Positions 8,047-18,181 of a DNA stretch of 64,000 nt are shown here, one piece after another; within the stretch, counting starts at the first letter, position 1; the number at the start of each line of letters is the position of its first letter. The notes under the pieces are model-generated. The model was not told the DNA's origin, searched no databases, and saw only the letters and a program-made list of their open reading frames with translations. Made by a program: the position numbers and the translations under genes. The stretch is from Aerobium sp039839275 (lineage in GTDB: Bacteria; Pseudomonadota; Alphaproteobacteria; Rhizobiales; Rhizobiaceae), in NCBI RefSeq assembly GCF_039839275.1, contig NZ_JBDOQP010000001.1:1302001-1366000 (forward strand), written 5' to 3'.

Positions 8047-9239
8047 GCCGGCACTTCGCCGTGAAACACCACGGTAGCGGTGGCTATCGCGGCAATGCCT
8101 TCCTCGCGCCCGACAAAGCCGAGCTTTTCGTTCGTCGTCGCCTTGATGGAAATCCGGTCCGCGGAGATGGTAAGCATGGATGCGAGCGCCTTCGTCATCG
8201 CTTCGCGGTGCGGCCCGACCTTCGGTGCCTCTGCGATCAATGTAATGTCGGCATTGGCAATGCGCCCTCCGCGCCCACGCACGATACGCACCGCTTCCTC
8301 CACGAAAATCCGCGAAGCCGCGCCCTTCCAGCGCATGTCGGAAGGCGGGAAATGCACACCGATGTCGCCGGCGCCACATGTGGCCAGCAGCGCATCCGTC
8401 AAGGCGTGCAATCCGACATCGGCATCTGAGTGGCCCGACAGTCGCTTATGGTACGGTATGTCGACGCCGCACAGTGTGACATGGTCGCCATCCTCGAAGG
8501 AATGCACATCGTAGCCATTGCCGGTTCGCACATCCGGAAAGGCGTTGGTCTGCAAGCGGGCGTTTGCCATCTCGATATCCCTTGCCCATGTCAGCTTGAC
8601 GTTGTCTGCCGCACCCTCGACGATACGCACGGGAATTCCAGCCCATTCCGCGATCGCCGCATCGTCTGTAAAGTGATGATGCCCCTGGACATGAGCGCGC
8701 TCATGGGCGTCGAAAATCGCGTCAAATGGAAAACCCTGTGGGGTCTGGGCGCCAAATAGCCCGGCGCGCGGGATGGTTCCGGCCACAAGACCGTCGGGTC
8801 CCGCCTTCTTCAAGGTATCGGAGACGGGCAGCGTCGGAAGGCTGCCGCTGCCGCCCGCAAGCCCCTCAATCACGCGGTCGACGAGCCATGTGTCGACAAA
8901 GGGCCGCACTGCATCATGAATGAGCACAGCTTCTGGCGACCGGTGCCGCAATGCGTGCAGGGCAAGCCTCGTTGACGCCTGTCGTGTCGGCCCGCCGGCA
9001 ACCGTGGTCACCGCCTTTGCCGCGTCACCTGCCGCGTCCAGGAACAGCGCTTCATCATCGGCATGAATGGCGACGATGATGTCGCCGATGGCGGGGTGAG
9101 CAAGAAAGGCATCAAGGGTGTGGCGGATCACCGGAATGCCTCCGATGCGGCGGTATTGCTTCGGGCCCTCGACGGATTGACCAGCGCGTTCACCTCGTCC
9201 GGCAGCGACGATCACCACTCCGATTCTGCCCGCCGCCAT
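8043..9239 (-). CDS. ispDF: Bifunctional IspD/IspF isoprenoid enzyme
   Basis: The fusion catalyses two steps of the MEP pathway to isoprenoids: CTP-dependent cytidylylation of methylerythritol phosphate (IspD), and cyclisation to the 2,4-cyclodiphosphate (IspF). The IspD half begins IGVVIVAAGRGERAG and fills about residues 1-230. The IspF half follows from about 235 with GNGYDVHSF, the metal-binding GHSDADVGLHALTDA and GDIGVHFPPSD. The fused form is typical of many alphaproteobacteria. I chose ATG 9239 (MAAGRIG); an in-frame ATG at 9281 would add a non-conserved tail of 14 residues. Confidence 0.96.
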   Translation of the reverse strand: MAAGRIGVVIVAAGRGERAGQSVEGPKQYRRIGGIPVIRHTLDAFLAHPAIGDIIVAIHADDEALFLDAAGDAAKAVTTVAGGPTRQASTRLALHALRHRSPEAVLIHDAVRPFVDTWLVDRVIEGLAGGSGSLPTLPVSDTLKKAGPDGLVAGTIPRAGLFGAQTPQGFPFDAIFDAHERAHVQGHHHFTDDAAIAEWAGIPVRIVEGAADNVKLTWARDIEMANARLQTNAFPDVRTGNGYDVHSFEDGDHVTLCGVDIPYHKRLSGHSDADVGLHALTDALLATCGAGDIGVHFPPSDMRWKGAASRIFVEEAVRIVRGRGGRIANADITLIAEAPKVGPHREAMTKALASMLTISADRISIKATTNEKLGFVGREEGIAAIATATVVFHGEVPA

Positions 9240-9352
9240 CGTTCCGCCGTTCTCTCCGGGTCTTGCTTTTGTGCGAGGCAAAGGCTTAGTGCGAGGGTCG
9301 GCGGATGACCAGCCCTATTCGTCCTCAGAGCTCTCTCCAACTGAATTCGCGG

Positions 9353-9389
9353 TTGCACAAACCAGGCTTTCTGGTTATTGCTTGTGCAA
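9353..9389. promoter_or_regulatory. Nested inverted repeat ahead of dusB-ntrBC
   Basis: Perfect 8-base arms TTGCACAA (9353-9360) and TTGTGCAA (9382-9389) enclose a second perfect pair, ACCAG (9361-9365) and CTGGT (9371-9375), around GCTTT. Six extra bases interrupt the right side, giving an extended bulged hairpin. A third TTGTGCA lies at 9410-9416, touching the dusB ATG. The position between divergent ispDF and dusB fits an operator or a leader structure. No regulator can be named from sequence. Confidence 0.5.
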
Positions 9390-9415
9390 TTGAAGCTAAT
9401 GCTTGGTTTTTGTGC

Positions 9416-10435
9416 ATGTCTCAACCAGCCAGACTTGCGACACCGCTCCGTCTTGGCAGCATCGTCATTGAAAACCGCGTTTTCCTCGCGCCACTCTCGG
9501 GTATCACCGATGAGCCGTTCCGGAAGCGCGCGATCATGCATGGTGCCGGGCTGGTCGTATCGGAAATGGTCGCCAGCGGCGAGTTGGCAAAGGGCCGCCG
9601 CAATTCCACTCTGCGCATTCGCCGGCCCGATGTTCCCGTTCATGTCGTGCAGCTTGCCGGACGCGAAGCGGAATGGATGGCCGAGGGCGCGCGTATTGCC
9701 GTGGGCGAGGGCGCGGATGTCATCGACATCAACATGGGCTGCCCTGCCAAGAAAGTGACGGGCGGCTACTGCGGGTCTGCATTGATGCGCGAGCCGGACC
9801 ACGCGCTCTCGCTGATCGATGCCGTCGCATCGGCGGTGGACGTTCCCGTCACCGTCAAGATGCGACTGGGCTGGGATGAAGACGCGCTCAACGCACCTTT
9901 GATCGCGCGCCGCGCCGAGGATGCGGGCGTCGCCCTAGTAACCGTTCACGGGCGCACACGGTGCCAGTTCTACAAGGGCAGTGCCGACTGGCGGGCAATC
10001 CGCCGGGTCAAGGAGGCTGTCGGAATCCCGGTCGTCGCCAATGGCGACGTCCACTCGCTGGCGGATGCCGAGCGGGCTCTGGCGATGTCGGGCGCCGATG
10101 CGGTGATGGTCGGTCGCGCGCATTATGGAGCGCCATGGCTTGCCGGCGCCATCGCGGCGGAAGCCGCCGCCAGCGAGGCGCCCGCCGCTCCTAAAGGTGC
10201 AATTGAGCTTTTTGCTTATATTTCAAATCATTATGAGGACATGTTGATCTTATACGGAACACATCAAGGCGTTCGTCATGCGCGCAAGCATCTTGGCTGG
10301 TATCTCGACCGCCATGCGCCCGGAACAGACAGCGCCCTTCGCGCAACGGTCATGACGTCCACAGACCCCGACACGGTAAAGGCAGCGCTGTGCGCCGCAT
10401 TCGATACTGCGATGCCGACAAGGAGCGCGGCATGA
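9416..10435 (+). CDS. dusB: tRNA-dihydrouridine synthase, NifR3/DusB type
   Basis: This flavoenzyme reduces uridines in tRNA to dihydrouridine. The N-terminal TIM barrel contains FLAPLSGITDEPFRKRA near residue 25, VVSEMVASGEL, NMGCPAKKVTGGYCGSALM with the catalytic cysteine, VTVKMRLGWDE and VHGRTRCQFYKGSADW. A small helical C-terminal domain follows. In alphaproteobacteria the gene (nifR3) is classically the first gene of the ntrBC operon, as here, where its stop overlaps the ntrB start by four bases. I chose ATG 9416 because an earlier ATG at 9305 would place the inverted repeat inside the coding region and add 37 unconserved residues. Confidence 0.95.
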   Translation: MSQPARLATPLRLGSIVIENRVFLAPLSGITDEPFRKRAIMHGAGLVVSEMVASGELAKGRRNSTLRIRRPDVPVHVVQLAGREAEWMAEGARIAVGEGADVIDINMGCPAKKVTGGYCGSALMREPDHALSLIDAVASAVDVPVTVKMRLGWDEDALNAPLIARRAEDAGVALVTVHGRTRCQFYKGSADWRAIRRVKEAVGIPVVANGDVHSLADAERALAMSGADAVMVGRAHYGAPWLAGAIAAEAAASEAPAAPKGAIELFAYISNHYEDMLILYGTHQGVRHARKHLGWYLDRHAPGTDSALRATVMTSTDPDTVKAALCAAFDTAMPTRSAA

Positions 10436-11564
10436 CGCCGAAGCTTCCCAACGGCGCAGACCCTGCGTCGATCGTGCTGAACACAATTCGCCATCCCGTC
10501 ATCATGGTGAACCCCGCTGGCAATATCGTGTTCGCGAATGCGGACGCGGAAGATTTCTTTCGCTCCAGCGCGACCATGCTTTCGCGCGTTGGTCTCGACA
10601 GGTTCGTGCCATTCGGCAGTCCGCTGCTGACGTTGGTGGATCAGGTGCGCGAGCAGCGCGCGCCGTTCAATGAGTACCGTGTCGACATTTCGTCTCCGCG
10701 CCTTGGGCCGGAGCGTGTCGTCGACCTCTACGTCGCCCCCGTGCCGGAATTGCCCGGCCACGTCGTGGTGATGTTCCAGGAGCGGTCGATGGCCGACAAG
10801 ATCGATCGCCAGATGACGCACCGCGGTGCGGCGCGCTCGGTGACCGGCCTGGCCGCGATGCTCGCGCACGAGATCAAGAATCCGCTGTCCGGCATACGCG
10901 GCGCAGCCCAATTGCTCGAAAGCGTCGTCAGCGATGAGGACCGCGCGCTGACCCGGCTGATCACCGACGAGACCGACCGTATCGTCTCGCTGGTTGACCG
11001 GATGGAAGTGTTCTCCGACGAGCGACCCATCGACCGGCAGCCCGTCAACATTCACATCGTGCTCGATCATGTGAAGGCGATCGCCAAGAACGGCTTCGGA
11101 CGCAAGGTGAAGATCGCCGAGGACTACGATCCCTCCTTGCCGCCGGTCTATGCCAACAGGGACCAGTTGATCCAGGTGTTCCTCAATCTCGTGAAGAACG
11201 CGGCTGAGGCGATCGGCAACGATTCCAATGGGGAGATTTCACTGACCACCGCCTTCCGGCCGGGCATCAGGTTGTCGGTGCCGGGAACCCAGGATCGCGT
11301 TTCGCTGCCACTGGAATTCTGCGTCCACGACAATGGTCCGGGGGTCCCTGACGACCTGCTGCCCATCCTGTTCGACCCCTTCATCACCACCAAGCAGAAC
11401 GGCTCGGGCCTCGGCCTCGCGCTGGTGGCCAAGATCGTCGGTGAGCATGGCGGCGTGATCGAATGTGAATCGTCGTCGCGAGGAACGACGTTCCGCATTC
11501 TAATGCCCACCTGGAAGGAGCCGCGTGCGATGAACGAAGCGCCCGAACTCGAAGGGAATCCGGC

Positions 11565-11568
<4 letters not shown>
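10432..11568 (+). CDS. ntrB: Nitrogen regulation sensor histidine kinase NtrB
   Basis: NtrB is the soluble kinase/phosphatase that, under PII control, sets phosphorylation of NtrC in response to nitrogen supply. The 378-aa protein has an N-terminal PAS domain (VIMVNPAGNIVFANADAEDFF). The H box AMLAHEIKNPLSG carries the phosphorylated histidine near residue 146. The N box is NLVKNAAEAIG, followed by DNGPGVPDD and GSGLGLALVAKI. It has no membrane segments. ATGA overlaps link it to dusB upstream and ntrC downstream. Confidence 0.96.
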
Positions 11569-13019
<1,451 letters not shown>

Positions 13020-13064
13020 CGCACAATTCAGCAGCCCCAGCCACGCTCCGTTGCATAATCGCCA

Positions 13065-13089
13065 CAATGCGTTGCATAGATGCAACGCA
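13065..13089. promoter_or_regulatory. Perfect inverted repeat and CAA-N4-TTG site ahead of ntrY
   Basis: The arms TGCGTTGCAT (13068-13077) and ATGCAACGCA (13080-13089) are exact reverse complements separated by two bases. The left arm overlaps CAA-N4-TTG at 13065-13074. A partial copy, CGTTGCATA, lies at 13049-13057 and recurs at 13070-13078. The site fills the only gap (93 bases to the chosen start) between ntrC and ntrY. It looks like an operator, possibly for NtrX autoregulation, since CAA-N2-5-TTG has been described as an NtrX-bound motif in rhizobia. That link is inferred. Confidence 0.55.
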
Positions 13090-13112
13090 ATTTTGGGCGG
13101 ACAGACAGGCTG

Positions 13113-15377
13113 ATGGCGTTACAGACCCCCGCTATGACCGGCACGGTGCCAGCCGCAGACAACACGCGCGCTGATGGGCGCAGGCTGCTTGCCCTGCCTG
13201 GCATCGCAGCCATAATTGGGGCTCTCGCGACCTCTGGCGTGTCGTTTCTCGTGCTGCTCGGGCTGACGCCGATCACGCCCGACGAGACGACAACGCTGAC
13301 GCTTATCGCTATCAACGCGGCGTTCATCCTGCTGCTGATCGGACTCATCGGCCGAGAGGTCCACCGCATTTCGATGGCGAGGCGCCGCGGCAAGGCGGCC
13401 TCGCGGCTGCATGTGCGCATCGTCACGATGTTCTCGCTCGTCGCAGCGATACCGGCGATCGTCGTTGCGATTGTTGCATCGGTCACGCTCGATCTCGGAC
13501 TTGATCGCTGGTTCGAGATCAGGACCAAGGTCATCATCAGCTCATCGCTGTCGATTGCCGAAGCCTACGTCAACGAGAACGCCCGCAACCTGCAGGGTAC
13601 GACCCTGTCGATGGCCTATGACCTCGACGCAAACCGCACGCTCTACACACTTGATCGCACGGGTTATCGTGTACTTCTGAGCAGGCAGGCCCAGGGCAGG
13701 GGCCTCGATCACGCCGCGATGATCCGCTCCGACGGCTCGGTCATCATGCAGGCCGATACGCCGGCCGACTTTCCAATGCCTGCACCCTATGCCGAGGTGA
13801 TCGCGACCGCGGCGGACGGCTTGCCGGTGCTGATACCGCCGGGCACACGCAACATCGTCGGCGCCATCGTCAAGCTGCGCGACATCGAAGACGCCTATCT
13901 CTACACGATCCGGACACTCGACCCCGAGGTCATCCGGGCTCGCCAGATCGTGCGTGCCAATACGGACGAGTATCGGTCGCTGGAAGCCAACCGGCTGAGT
14001 ACGCAGGTCGCCTTCGCGCTGATCTATCTTGGCGTGACCTTGATGATCGTGCTCTCGGCGATCTGGACCGGCATCGCGGTCGCAGACCGGCTGGTTCGGC
14101 CGATCCGCCAGCTCATCGGTGCCGCCGACGAGGTGGCGACCGGTAATCTCGACGTCGCGGTACCGATCCGGCAGTCGGACGGCGACGTCGCCTCGCTGGG
14201 CGACACCTTCAACAAGATGATCCTGCAACTCAAATCGCAGCGCACCGAACTCATCGGCGCCAAGGACCTGATCGATGAACGCCGCCGCTTCTCCGAAGCC
14301 GTGCTGGCGGGCGTTACCGCGGGCGTGATCGGCGTCCATCGGGACGGGACGATTTCGATCGTCAATCGTTCAGCGGAAAAGATGCTCGCACTGCGCTCCG
14401 AAACGGCAATGGGGCGCAGCCTCGTCGAAGTGCTGCCGAATGTCGGCGCGGTGTTCGACAACGGCCGCAAATCCGGCCGGCCGGTTCATCGCGAGCAAGT
14501 GACCTTCTTCAGGGCAGGGGCGGAACGAACCTTCAACGTGCAGGTGACCATCGAGGAAGGGGGTACCAGCGGCGAGACGACCTCCTATGTTGTGACCGTC
14601 GACGACATCACTGATCTCGTCTCCGCGCAGCGTTCCTCGGCCTGGGCAGACGTGGCGCGCCGCATTGCTCACGAGATCAAGAACCCGCTGACTCCGATCC
14701 AACTTTCGGCGGAGCGCATCAGGCGCCGTTTCGGCAAGGTGATCACCGAGGACCGCGAGGTGTTCGACCAGTGCACTGAAACCATCATTCGCCAGGTCGG
14801 CGACATCGGTCGGATGGTCGACGAGTTCTCCGCATTCGCCCGCATGCCCAAACCGGACATGCAGGTTCTCGATCTGCGCGAGCCGCTGCGCGAGGCGTCA
14901 TTTCTGGTAGAAGTCAGCCGCGCCGACATCGCCTTCGAGCGGGATTTCGGCAGCGCGCCCTTGATGGGTACGTTCGACAGCCGGCTGCTCAGCCAGGCCT
15001 TCGGCAATCTCATCAAGAACGCCGCGGAAGCGATCGAAGCGGCGGAGCGCGGGTCCGACACTCCGGGCATAATTCGCATCCGTGCCGAAAAAACCGGCAA
15101 GGAAATTCGCGTCGATGTGATCGACAATGGCAAGGGACTGCCGCGCGAAAACAGACAGCGGCTGCTCGAGCCCTATATGACGACACGTGAAAAGGGCACC
15201 GGCCTTGGTCTCGCCATCGTCAAGAAGATCGTTGAAGACCATGGCGGGCGACTCGAATTGCACGATGCGCCGACGGATTTCCACGGCGGGCAAGGGGCGT
15301 TGATCCGGATCGTGCTCCCGGCAGTCGAAGCCGGACCGCGCGACAAGACTACTGAGAAGGTTGAAAATGGCGTCTGA
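13113..15377 (+). CDS. ntrY: Membrane sensor histidine kinase NtrY
   Basis: NtrY is the membrane kinase partner of NtrX, linked to nitrogen, redox and envelope control in alphaproteobacteria. The 754-aa protein has two N-terminal membrane segments, a third and large periplasmic/sensor region to about residue 300, and a fourth membrane segment (FALIYLGVTLMIVLSAIW). HAMP (RLVRPIRQLIGAADEVATGN) and PAS domains follow, then the H box ARRIAHEIKNPLTPIQL (His near residue 520), the N box NLIKNAAEAIE and GTGLGLAIVKKI. The start at 13113 is preferred to an ATG at 13080, which lies inside a palindrome and has no ribosome site. The end overlaps ntrX by 11 bases. Confidence 0.95.
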   Translation: MALQTPAMTGTVPAADNTRADGRRLLALPGIAAIIGALATSGVSFLVLLGLTPITPDETTTLTLIAINAAFILLLIGLIGREVHRISMARRRGKAASRLHVRIVTMFSLVAAIPAIVVAIVASVTLDLGLDRWFEIRTKVIISSSLSIAEAYVNENARNLQGTTLSMAYDLDANRTLYTLDRTGYRVLLSRQAQGRGLDHAAMIRSDGSVIMQADTPADFPMPAPYAEVIATAADGLPVLIPPGTRNIVGAIVKLRDIEDAYLYTIRTLDPEVIRARQIVRANTDEYRSLEANRLSTQVAFALIYLGVTLMIVLSAIWTGIAVADRLVRPIRQLIGAADEVATGNLDVAVPIRQSDGDVASLGDTFNKMILQLKSQRTELIGAKDLIDERRRFSEAVLAGVTAGVIGVHRDGTISIVNRSAEKMLALRSETAMGRSLVEVLPNVGAVFDNGRKSGRPVHREQVTFFRAGAERTFNVQVTIEEGGTSGETTSYVVTVDDITDLVSAQRSSAWADVARRIAHEIKNPLTPIQLSAERIRRRFGKVITEDREVFDQCTETIIRQVGDIGRMVDEFSAFARMPKPDMQVLDLREPLREASFLVEVSRADIAFERDFGSAPLMGTFDSRLLSQAFGNLIKNAAEAIEAAERGSDTPGIIRIRAEKTGKEIRVDVIDNGKGLPRENRQRLLEPYMTTREKGTGLGLAIVKKIVEDHGGRLELHDAPTDFHGGQGALIRIVLPAVEAGPRDKTTEKVENGV

Positions 15378-16731
15378 CATTCTGATCGTGGACGACGAGG
15401 AGGACATCCGGGAACTCGTTGCCGGCATTCTCGGGGACGAGGGCCATGAGACCCGAACGGCCCACGACGCCGACAGCGCGCTGGCGACGATCTCCGACCG
15501 TGTGCCGCGACTGGTCTTCCTCGACATCTGGCTGCAGGGTTCGCGGCTGGACGGGCTCGCCCTGCTCGACGAGATCAAGAAGATCCACCCCAACCTGCCG
15601 GTCGTGATGATATCGGGCCACGGCAACATCGAGACGGCGGTGTCGGCGATTCGTCGTGGCGCCTACGACTTCATCGAGAAGCCCTTCAAGACGGACCGGC
15701 TTATCCTGATCGCGGAACGCGCCCTGGAGACCTCGAAGCTTCGGCGCGAGCTCTCCGACCTGAAGAAACGCAGCGGCGAGACGTTCGACCTGATCGGCAT
15801 GTCGGCGGCGATGACGCAGTTGCGCCAGACGATCGAGCGTGTCGCGCCCACAAACAGCAGGGTGATGATGATCGGACCGTCGGGATCCGGCAAGGAATTG
15901 GCCGCCCGCGCAATGCATGCGCTGTCGGCGCGCAAGGACGGCCCCTTCGTCACGGTCAGCGCCGCATCGATCACGCCGGATCGAATGGAGGTGGAACTCT
16001 TCGGTACGGAGGCCAATGGAGGCGGATTGCGCAAGGTCGGCGCGCTGGAGGAAGCGCATCGCGGCATCCTCTACCTCGATGAGGTCGCCGACATGCCGCG
16101 CGAGACACAGGGAAAAATCCTGCGGGTGCTGGTCGACCAGCAATTTGAGCGCGTCGGCGGCTCCCAGCGGGTGAAGGTCGATGTGCGCATTATTTCTTCG
16201 ACAGCCCAGAATGTAGAAACCCTGATCCGCCAGGGGCGTTTTCGCGAGGACCTCTACCATCGCCTCGCGGTCGTTCCCGTCGTCGTGCCTGGGCTGTCGG
16301 AACGGCGCGAAGACATCCCCTACCTGGTCGACCACTTCATGCGCCAGGTGGCTGGCCAGGCGGGCATCCGCATGCGCCGCATCGGCGACGATGCGCTGGC
16401 CGTTCTGCAGGCCCACAATTGGCCCGGCAACGTGCGGCAGCTCAAGAACAACATCGAGCGCCTGATGATCCTGGCACGCGGTGACGACGTCGATGCGCCG
16501 ATCACCGCCGACCTGCTGCCGCAGGAGATCGGCGACGTGATGCCACGCGCTCCCAATCAGTCGGACCAGCACATCATGGCGCTGCCGTTGCGAGAGGCTC
16601 GGGAACTGTTCGAGAAGGAATACCTGCTGGCCCAGATCAACCGTTTCGGGGGGAATATATCGCGCACCGCCGAGTTCATTGGCATGGAGCGTTCCGCGTT
16701 GCACCGAAAGCTGAAGTCGCTGGGCGTGTAA
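15367..16731 (+). CDS. ntrX: NtrX response regulator, AAA+ domain without GAFTGA loop
   Basis: NtrX is the response regulator of the NtrYX pair. The 454-aa protein begins MASDILIVDDEEDIREL after GAGAAGG at 15354-15360. The receiver aspartate (D53) lies in LVFLDIWLQGS. The AAA+ domain has Walker A GPSGSGKE and a Walker B-like ILYLDEVADMP. Where NtrC has GAFTGA, this protein has ELFGTEANGGGLRKVGALEE (about residues 211-230), so the sigma-54 contact loop is missing. The C-terminal helix-turn-helix is ISRTAEFIGMERSALHRKL. The protein probably regulates sigma-70-type promoters rather than remodelling sigma-54; loss of the loop is known for alphaproteobacterial NtrX. Confidence 0.96.
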   Translation: MASDILIVDDEEDIRELVAGILGDEGHETRTAHDADSALATISDRVPRLVFLDIWLQGSRLDGLALLDEIKKIHPNLPVVMISGHGNIETAVSAIRRGAYDFIEKPFKTDRLILIAERALETSKLRRELSDLKKRSGETFDLIGMSAAMTQLRQTIERVAPTNSRVMMIGPSGSGKELAARAMHALSARKDGPFVTVSAASITPDRMEVELFGTEANGGGLRKVGALEEAHRGILYLDEVADMPRETQGKILRVLVDQQFERVGGSQRVKVDVRIISSTAQNVETLIRQGRFREDLYHRLAVVPVVVPGLSERREDIPYLVDHFMRQVAGQAGIRMRRIGDDALAVLQAHNWPGNVRQLKNNIERLMILARGDDVDAPITADLLPQEIGDVMPRAPNQSDQHIMALPLREARELFEKEYLLAQINRFGGNISRTAEFIGMERSALHRKLKSLGV

Positions 16732-16817
16732 AACCGGTTCCAAGGGCGCCGCAAAAGCGGCAAGAGTGTCGAGACGCGGCGTGGTGGTGGTGCGCCGCCT
16801 TGCAATTCCCGTGGCTG

Positions 16818-16849
16818 CTGCCTTATTGCCGTACTGCCTTATTGCCCTA
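16818..16849. repeat. 16-bp tandem direct repeat ahead of the dat start
   Basis: Two adjacent copies of CTGCCTTATTGCC(G/C)TA lie at 16818-16833 and 16834-16849 with one mismatch. They sit just before the GAGAGGGGAA ribosome site of the transaminase gene. The repeat could be a slipped-strand duplication. No regulatory role is evident. Confidence 0.6.
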
Positions 16850-16864
16850 CCGAGAGGGGAACAC

Positions 16865-17728
16865 ATGCCACGCATAGCCTATGTCAACGGCCGCTATACG
16901 CCGCACTCCGATGCAGCGGTGCACATCGAGGATCGCGGTTACCAGTTCGCCGACGGCGTCTATGAAGTCTGCGAGGTTTCGCGCGGCCACATCATGGATA
17001 TGACGCGGCATCTCAATCGGCTCGATCGATCGCTCGGAGAGTTGCAAATCGCATGGCCCATGAGCCGGCGTGCGCTTCAGATGGTGATGTCGGAGGTGGT
17101 GCGTCGCAACAAGATCACCAACGGGCTGGTCTATCTCCAGGTTACGCGCGGCGTTGCTCCGCGCGACCATTTCTACCCGTCAGCCGACACTCCGCCGGCG
17201 ATCGTGGTGACCGCGAAGCGCAGCGATCCCAAGGCGGCGGCGAGCAAGGCCGCGCAGGGCATCAAGGTCATAACCGTTCCGGAGAACCGCTGGGAACGCG
17301 TCGACATCAAGACGGTCGGGTTGTTGCCGAACGTCATGGCACGCCAGAAGGCGAAGGAAGCGGGCGCTTCCGAAGCGTGGTTCGTCGACGCTGACGGCAC
17401 CGTAAAGGAGGGTGCGGCGACCAATGTCTGGATCGTCACCAAGGACGGCAAGCTGGTCACGCGGCCTGCGGATTTCGGCATCTTGCGCGGCGTCACGCGC
17501 ACAACTGTGTTGGATGTCGCCAAGAAGCTCGGGCTGAGCGTCGAGGAGCGCAGCTTCACCGTCGACGAGGCCAAGCAGGCTAAGGAAGCCTTCATTACCG
17601 CCGCCACGGCGCTGGTTATGCCGGTTGTGGAGATCGATGGCGACAGCGTCGCAAACGGCCACCCCGGTTCGGTGACACTTTCCCTGCGCGAGGCATTTTT
17701 TGACGTTGCGGAGAAGACTCCGGCCTGA
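16865..17728 (+). CDS. dat: D-amino-acid transaminase (class IV PLP aminotransferase)
   Basis: This 287-aa fold-type IV PLP enzyme begins MPRIAYVNGRYTPHSDAAVHIEDRGYQFADGVYE, the classic N-terminus of D-amino-acid/branched-chain transaminases. The PLP lysine is likely in VDIKTVGLLPNV near residue 145. EGAATNVWIV and the phosphate-binding GILRGVTRTTVLD follow. It most resembles D-alanine/D-glutamate transaminases, but a branched-chain or aminodeoxychorismate-lyase-like activity cannot be excluded from motifs alone. The start at 16865 has GAGAGGGGAA nine bases upstream. It lies between ntrX and hfq, an arrangement common in Hyphomicrobiales. Confidence 0.88.
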   Translation: MPRIAYVNGRYTPHSDAAVHIEDRGYQFADGVYEVCEVSRGHIMDMTRHLNRLDRSLGELQIAWPMSRRALQMVMSEVVRRNKITNGLVYLQVTRGVAPRDHFYPSADTPPAIVVTAKRSDPKAAASKAAQGIKVITVPENRWERVDIKTVGLLPNVMARQKAKEAGASEAWFVDADGTVKEGAATNVWIVTKDGKLVTRPADFGILRGVTRTTVLDVAKKLGLSVEERSFTVDEAKQAKEAFITAATALVMPVVEIDGDSVANGHPGSVTLSLREAFFDVAEKTPA

Positions 17729-17800
17729 TAACCGCAACAGCGAAAGGGCCGAATGAATCGTTCGCGGGCTCATCGAAGCGTGCGGATTGTGTGTTGCGCG

Positions 17801-17832
17801 CTTGACATCGCCCTTTCAATTGGGCGCTACTA
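17801..17832 (+). promoter_or_regulatory. Candidate housekeeping promoter for hfq-hflX
   Basis: CTTGACA at 17801-17807 matches the alphaproteobacterial -35 element. A CTACTA at 17827-17832 is a poor -10 with a spacer slightly longer than optimal (19 bases after TTGACA). Between them CGCCC (17809-17813) and GGGCG (17822-17826) form a short inverted repeat. The site lies about 40 bases before hfq in a 141-base gap. Confidence 0.4.
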
Positions 17833-17869
17833 GCGATGCACCGTTGGGGATCGGCGAAAGAAAAGAAAA

Positions 17870-18118
17870 ATGGCGGAACGGACGCAAAACCTCCAGGACG
17901 TGTTCCTGAATTCAGTTCGCAAGAGCAAGAATCCACTTACAATCTTTCTTATCAACGGCGTCAAATTGACGGGCGTCGTCACCTCGTTCGACAATTTCTG
18001 CGTCCTGCTGCGGCGCGACGGGCATTCGCAGCTTGTCTACAAGCATGCCATATCCACGATCATGCCAAGCCAGCCGGTACAGATGTTCGATGGTGAAGAC
18101 GGCAGCCGGGACGCCTGA
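17870..18118 (+). CDS. hfq: RNA chaperone Hfq
   Basis: Hfq is the hexameric Sm-like protein that pairs small RNAs with target mRNAs. The 82-aa protein has the whole conserved core: QDVFLNSVRKSKNPLTIFLINGVKL (Sm1, start cut by the conserved Gln), DNFCVLL, and the Sm2 signature YKHAISTIMP. The acidic tail is short, as is usual in alphaproteobacteria. It directly precedes hflX, an arrangement conserved in many proteobacteria. In rhizobia Hfq also affects nitrogen regulation, in keeping with the upstream ntr genes. Confidence 0.98.
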   Translation: MAERTQNLQDVFLNSVRKSKNPLTIFLINGVKLTGVVTSFDNFCVLLRRDGHSQLVYKHAISTIMPSQPVQMFDGEDGSRDA

Positions 18119-18181
18119 TTGACCGGAAACAGGCGGGCAGGGGGCAAGGAAGGCCGTTCCAGCGGAGCGGACCGGAAAAAC

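Noticed and set aside
9353..9415. Sigma-54 promoter ahead of dusB-ntrBC
   Set aside because: No TGGCAC-N5-TTGC match with the required GG and GC spacing was found.
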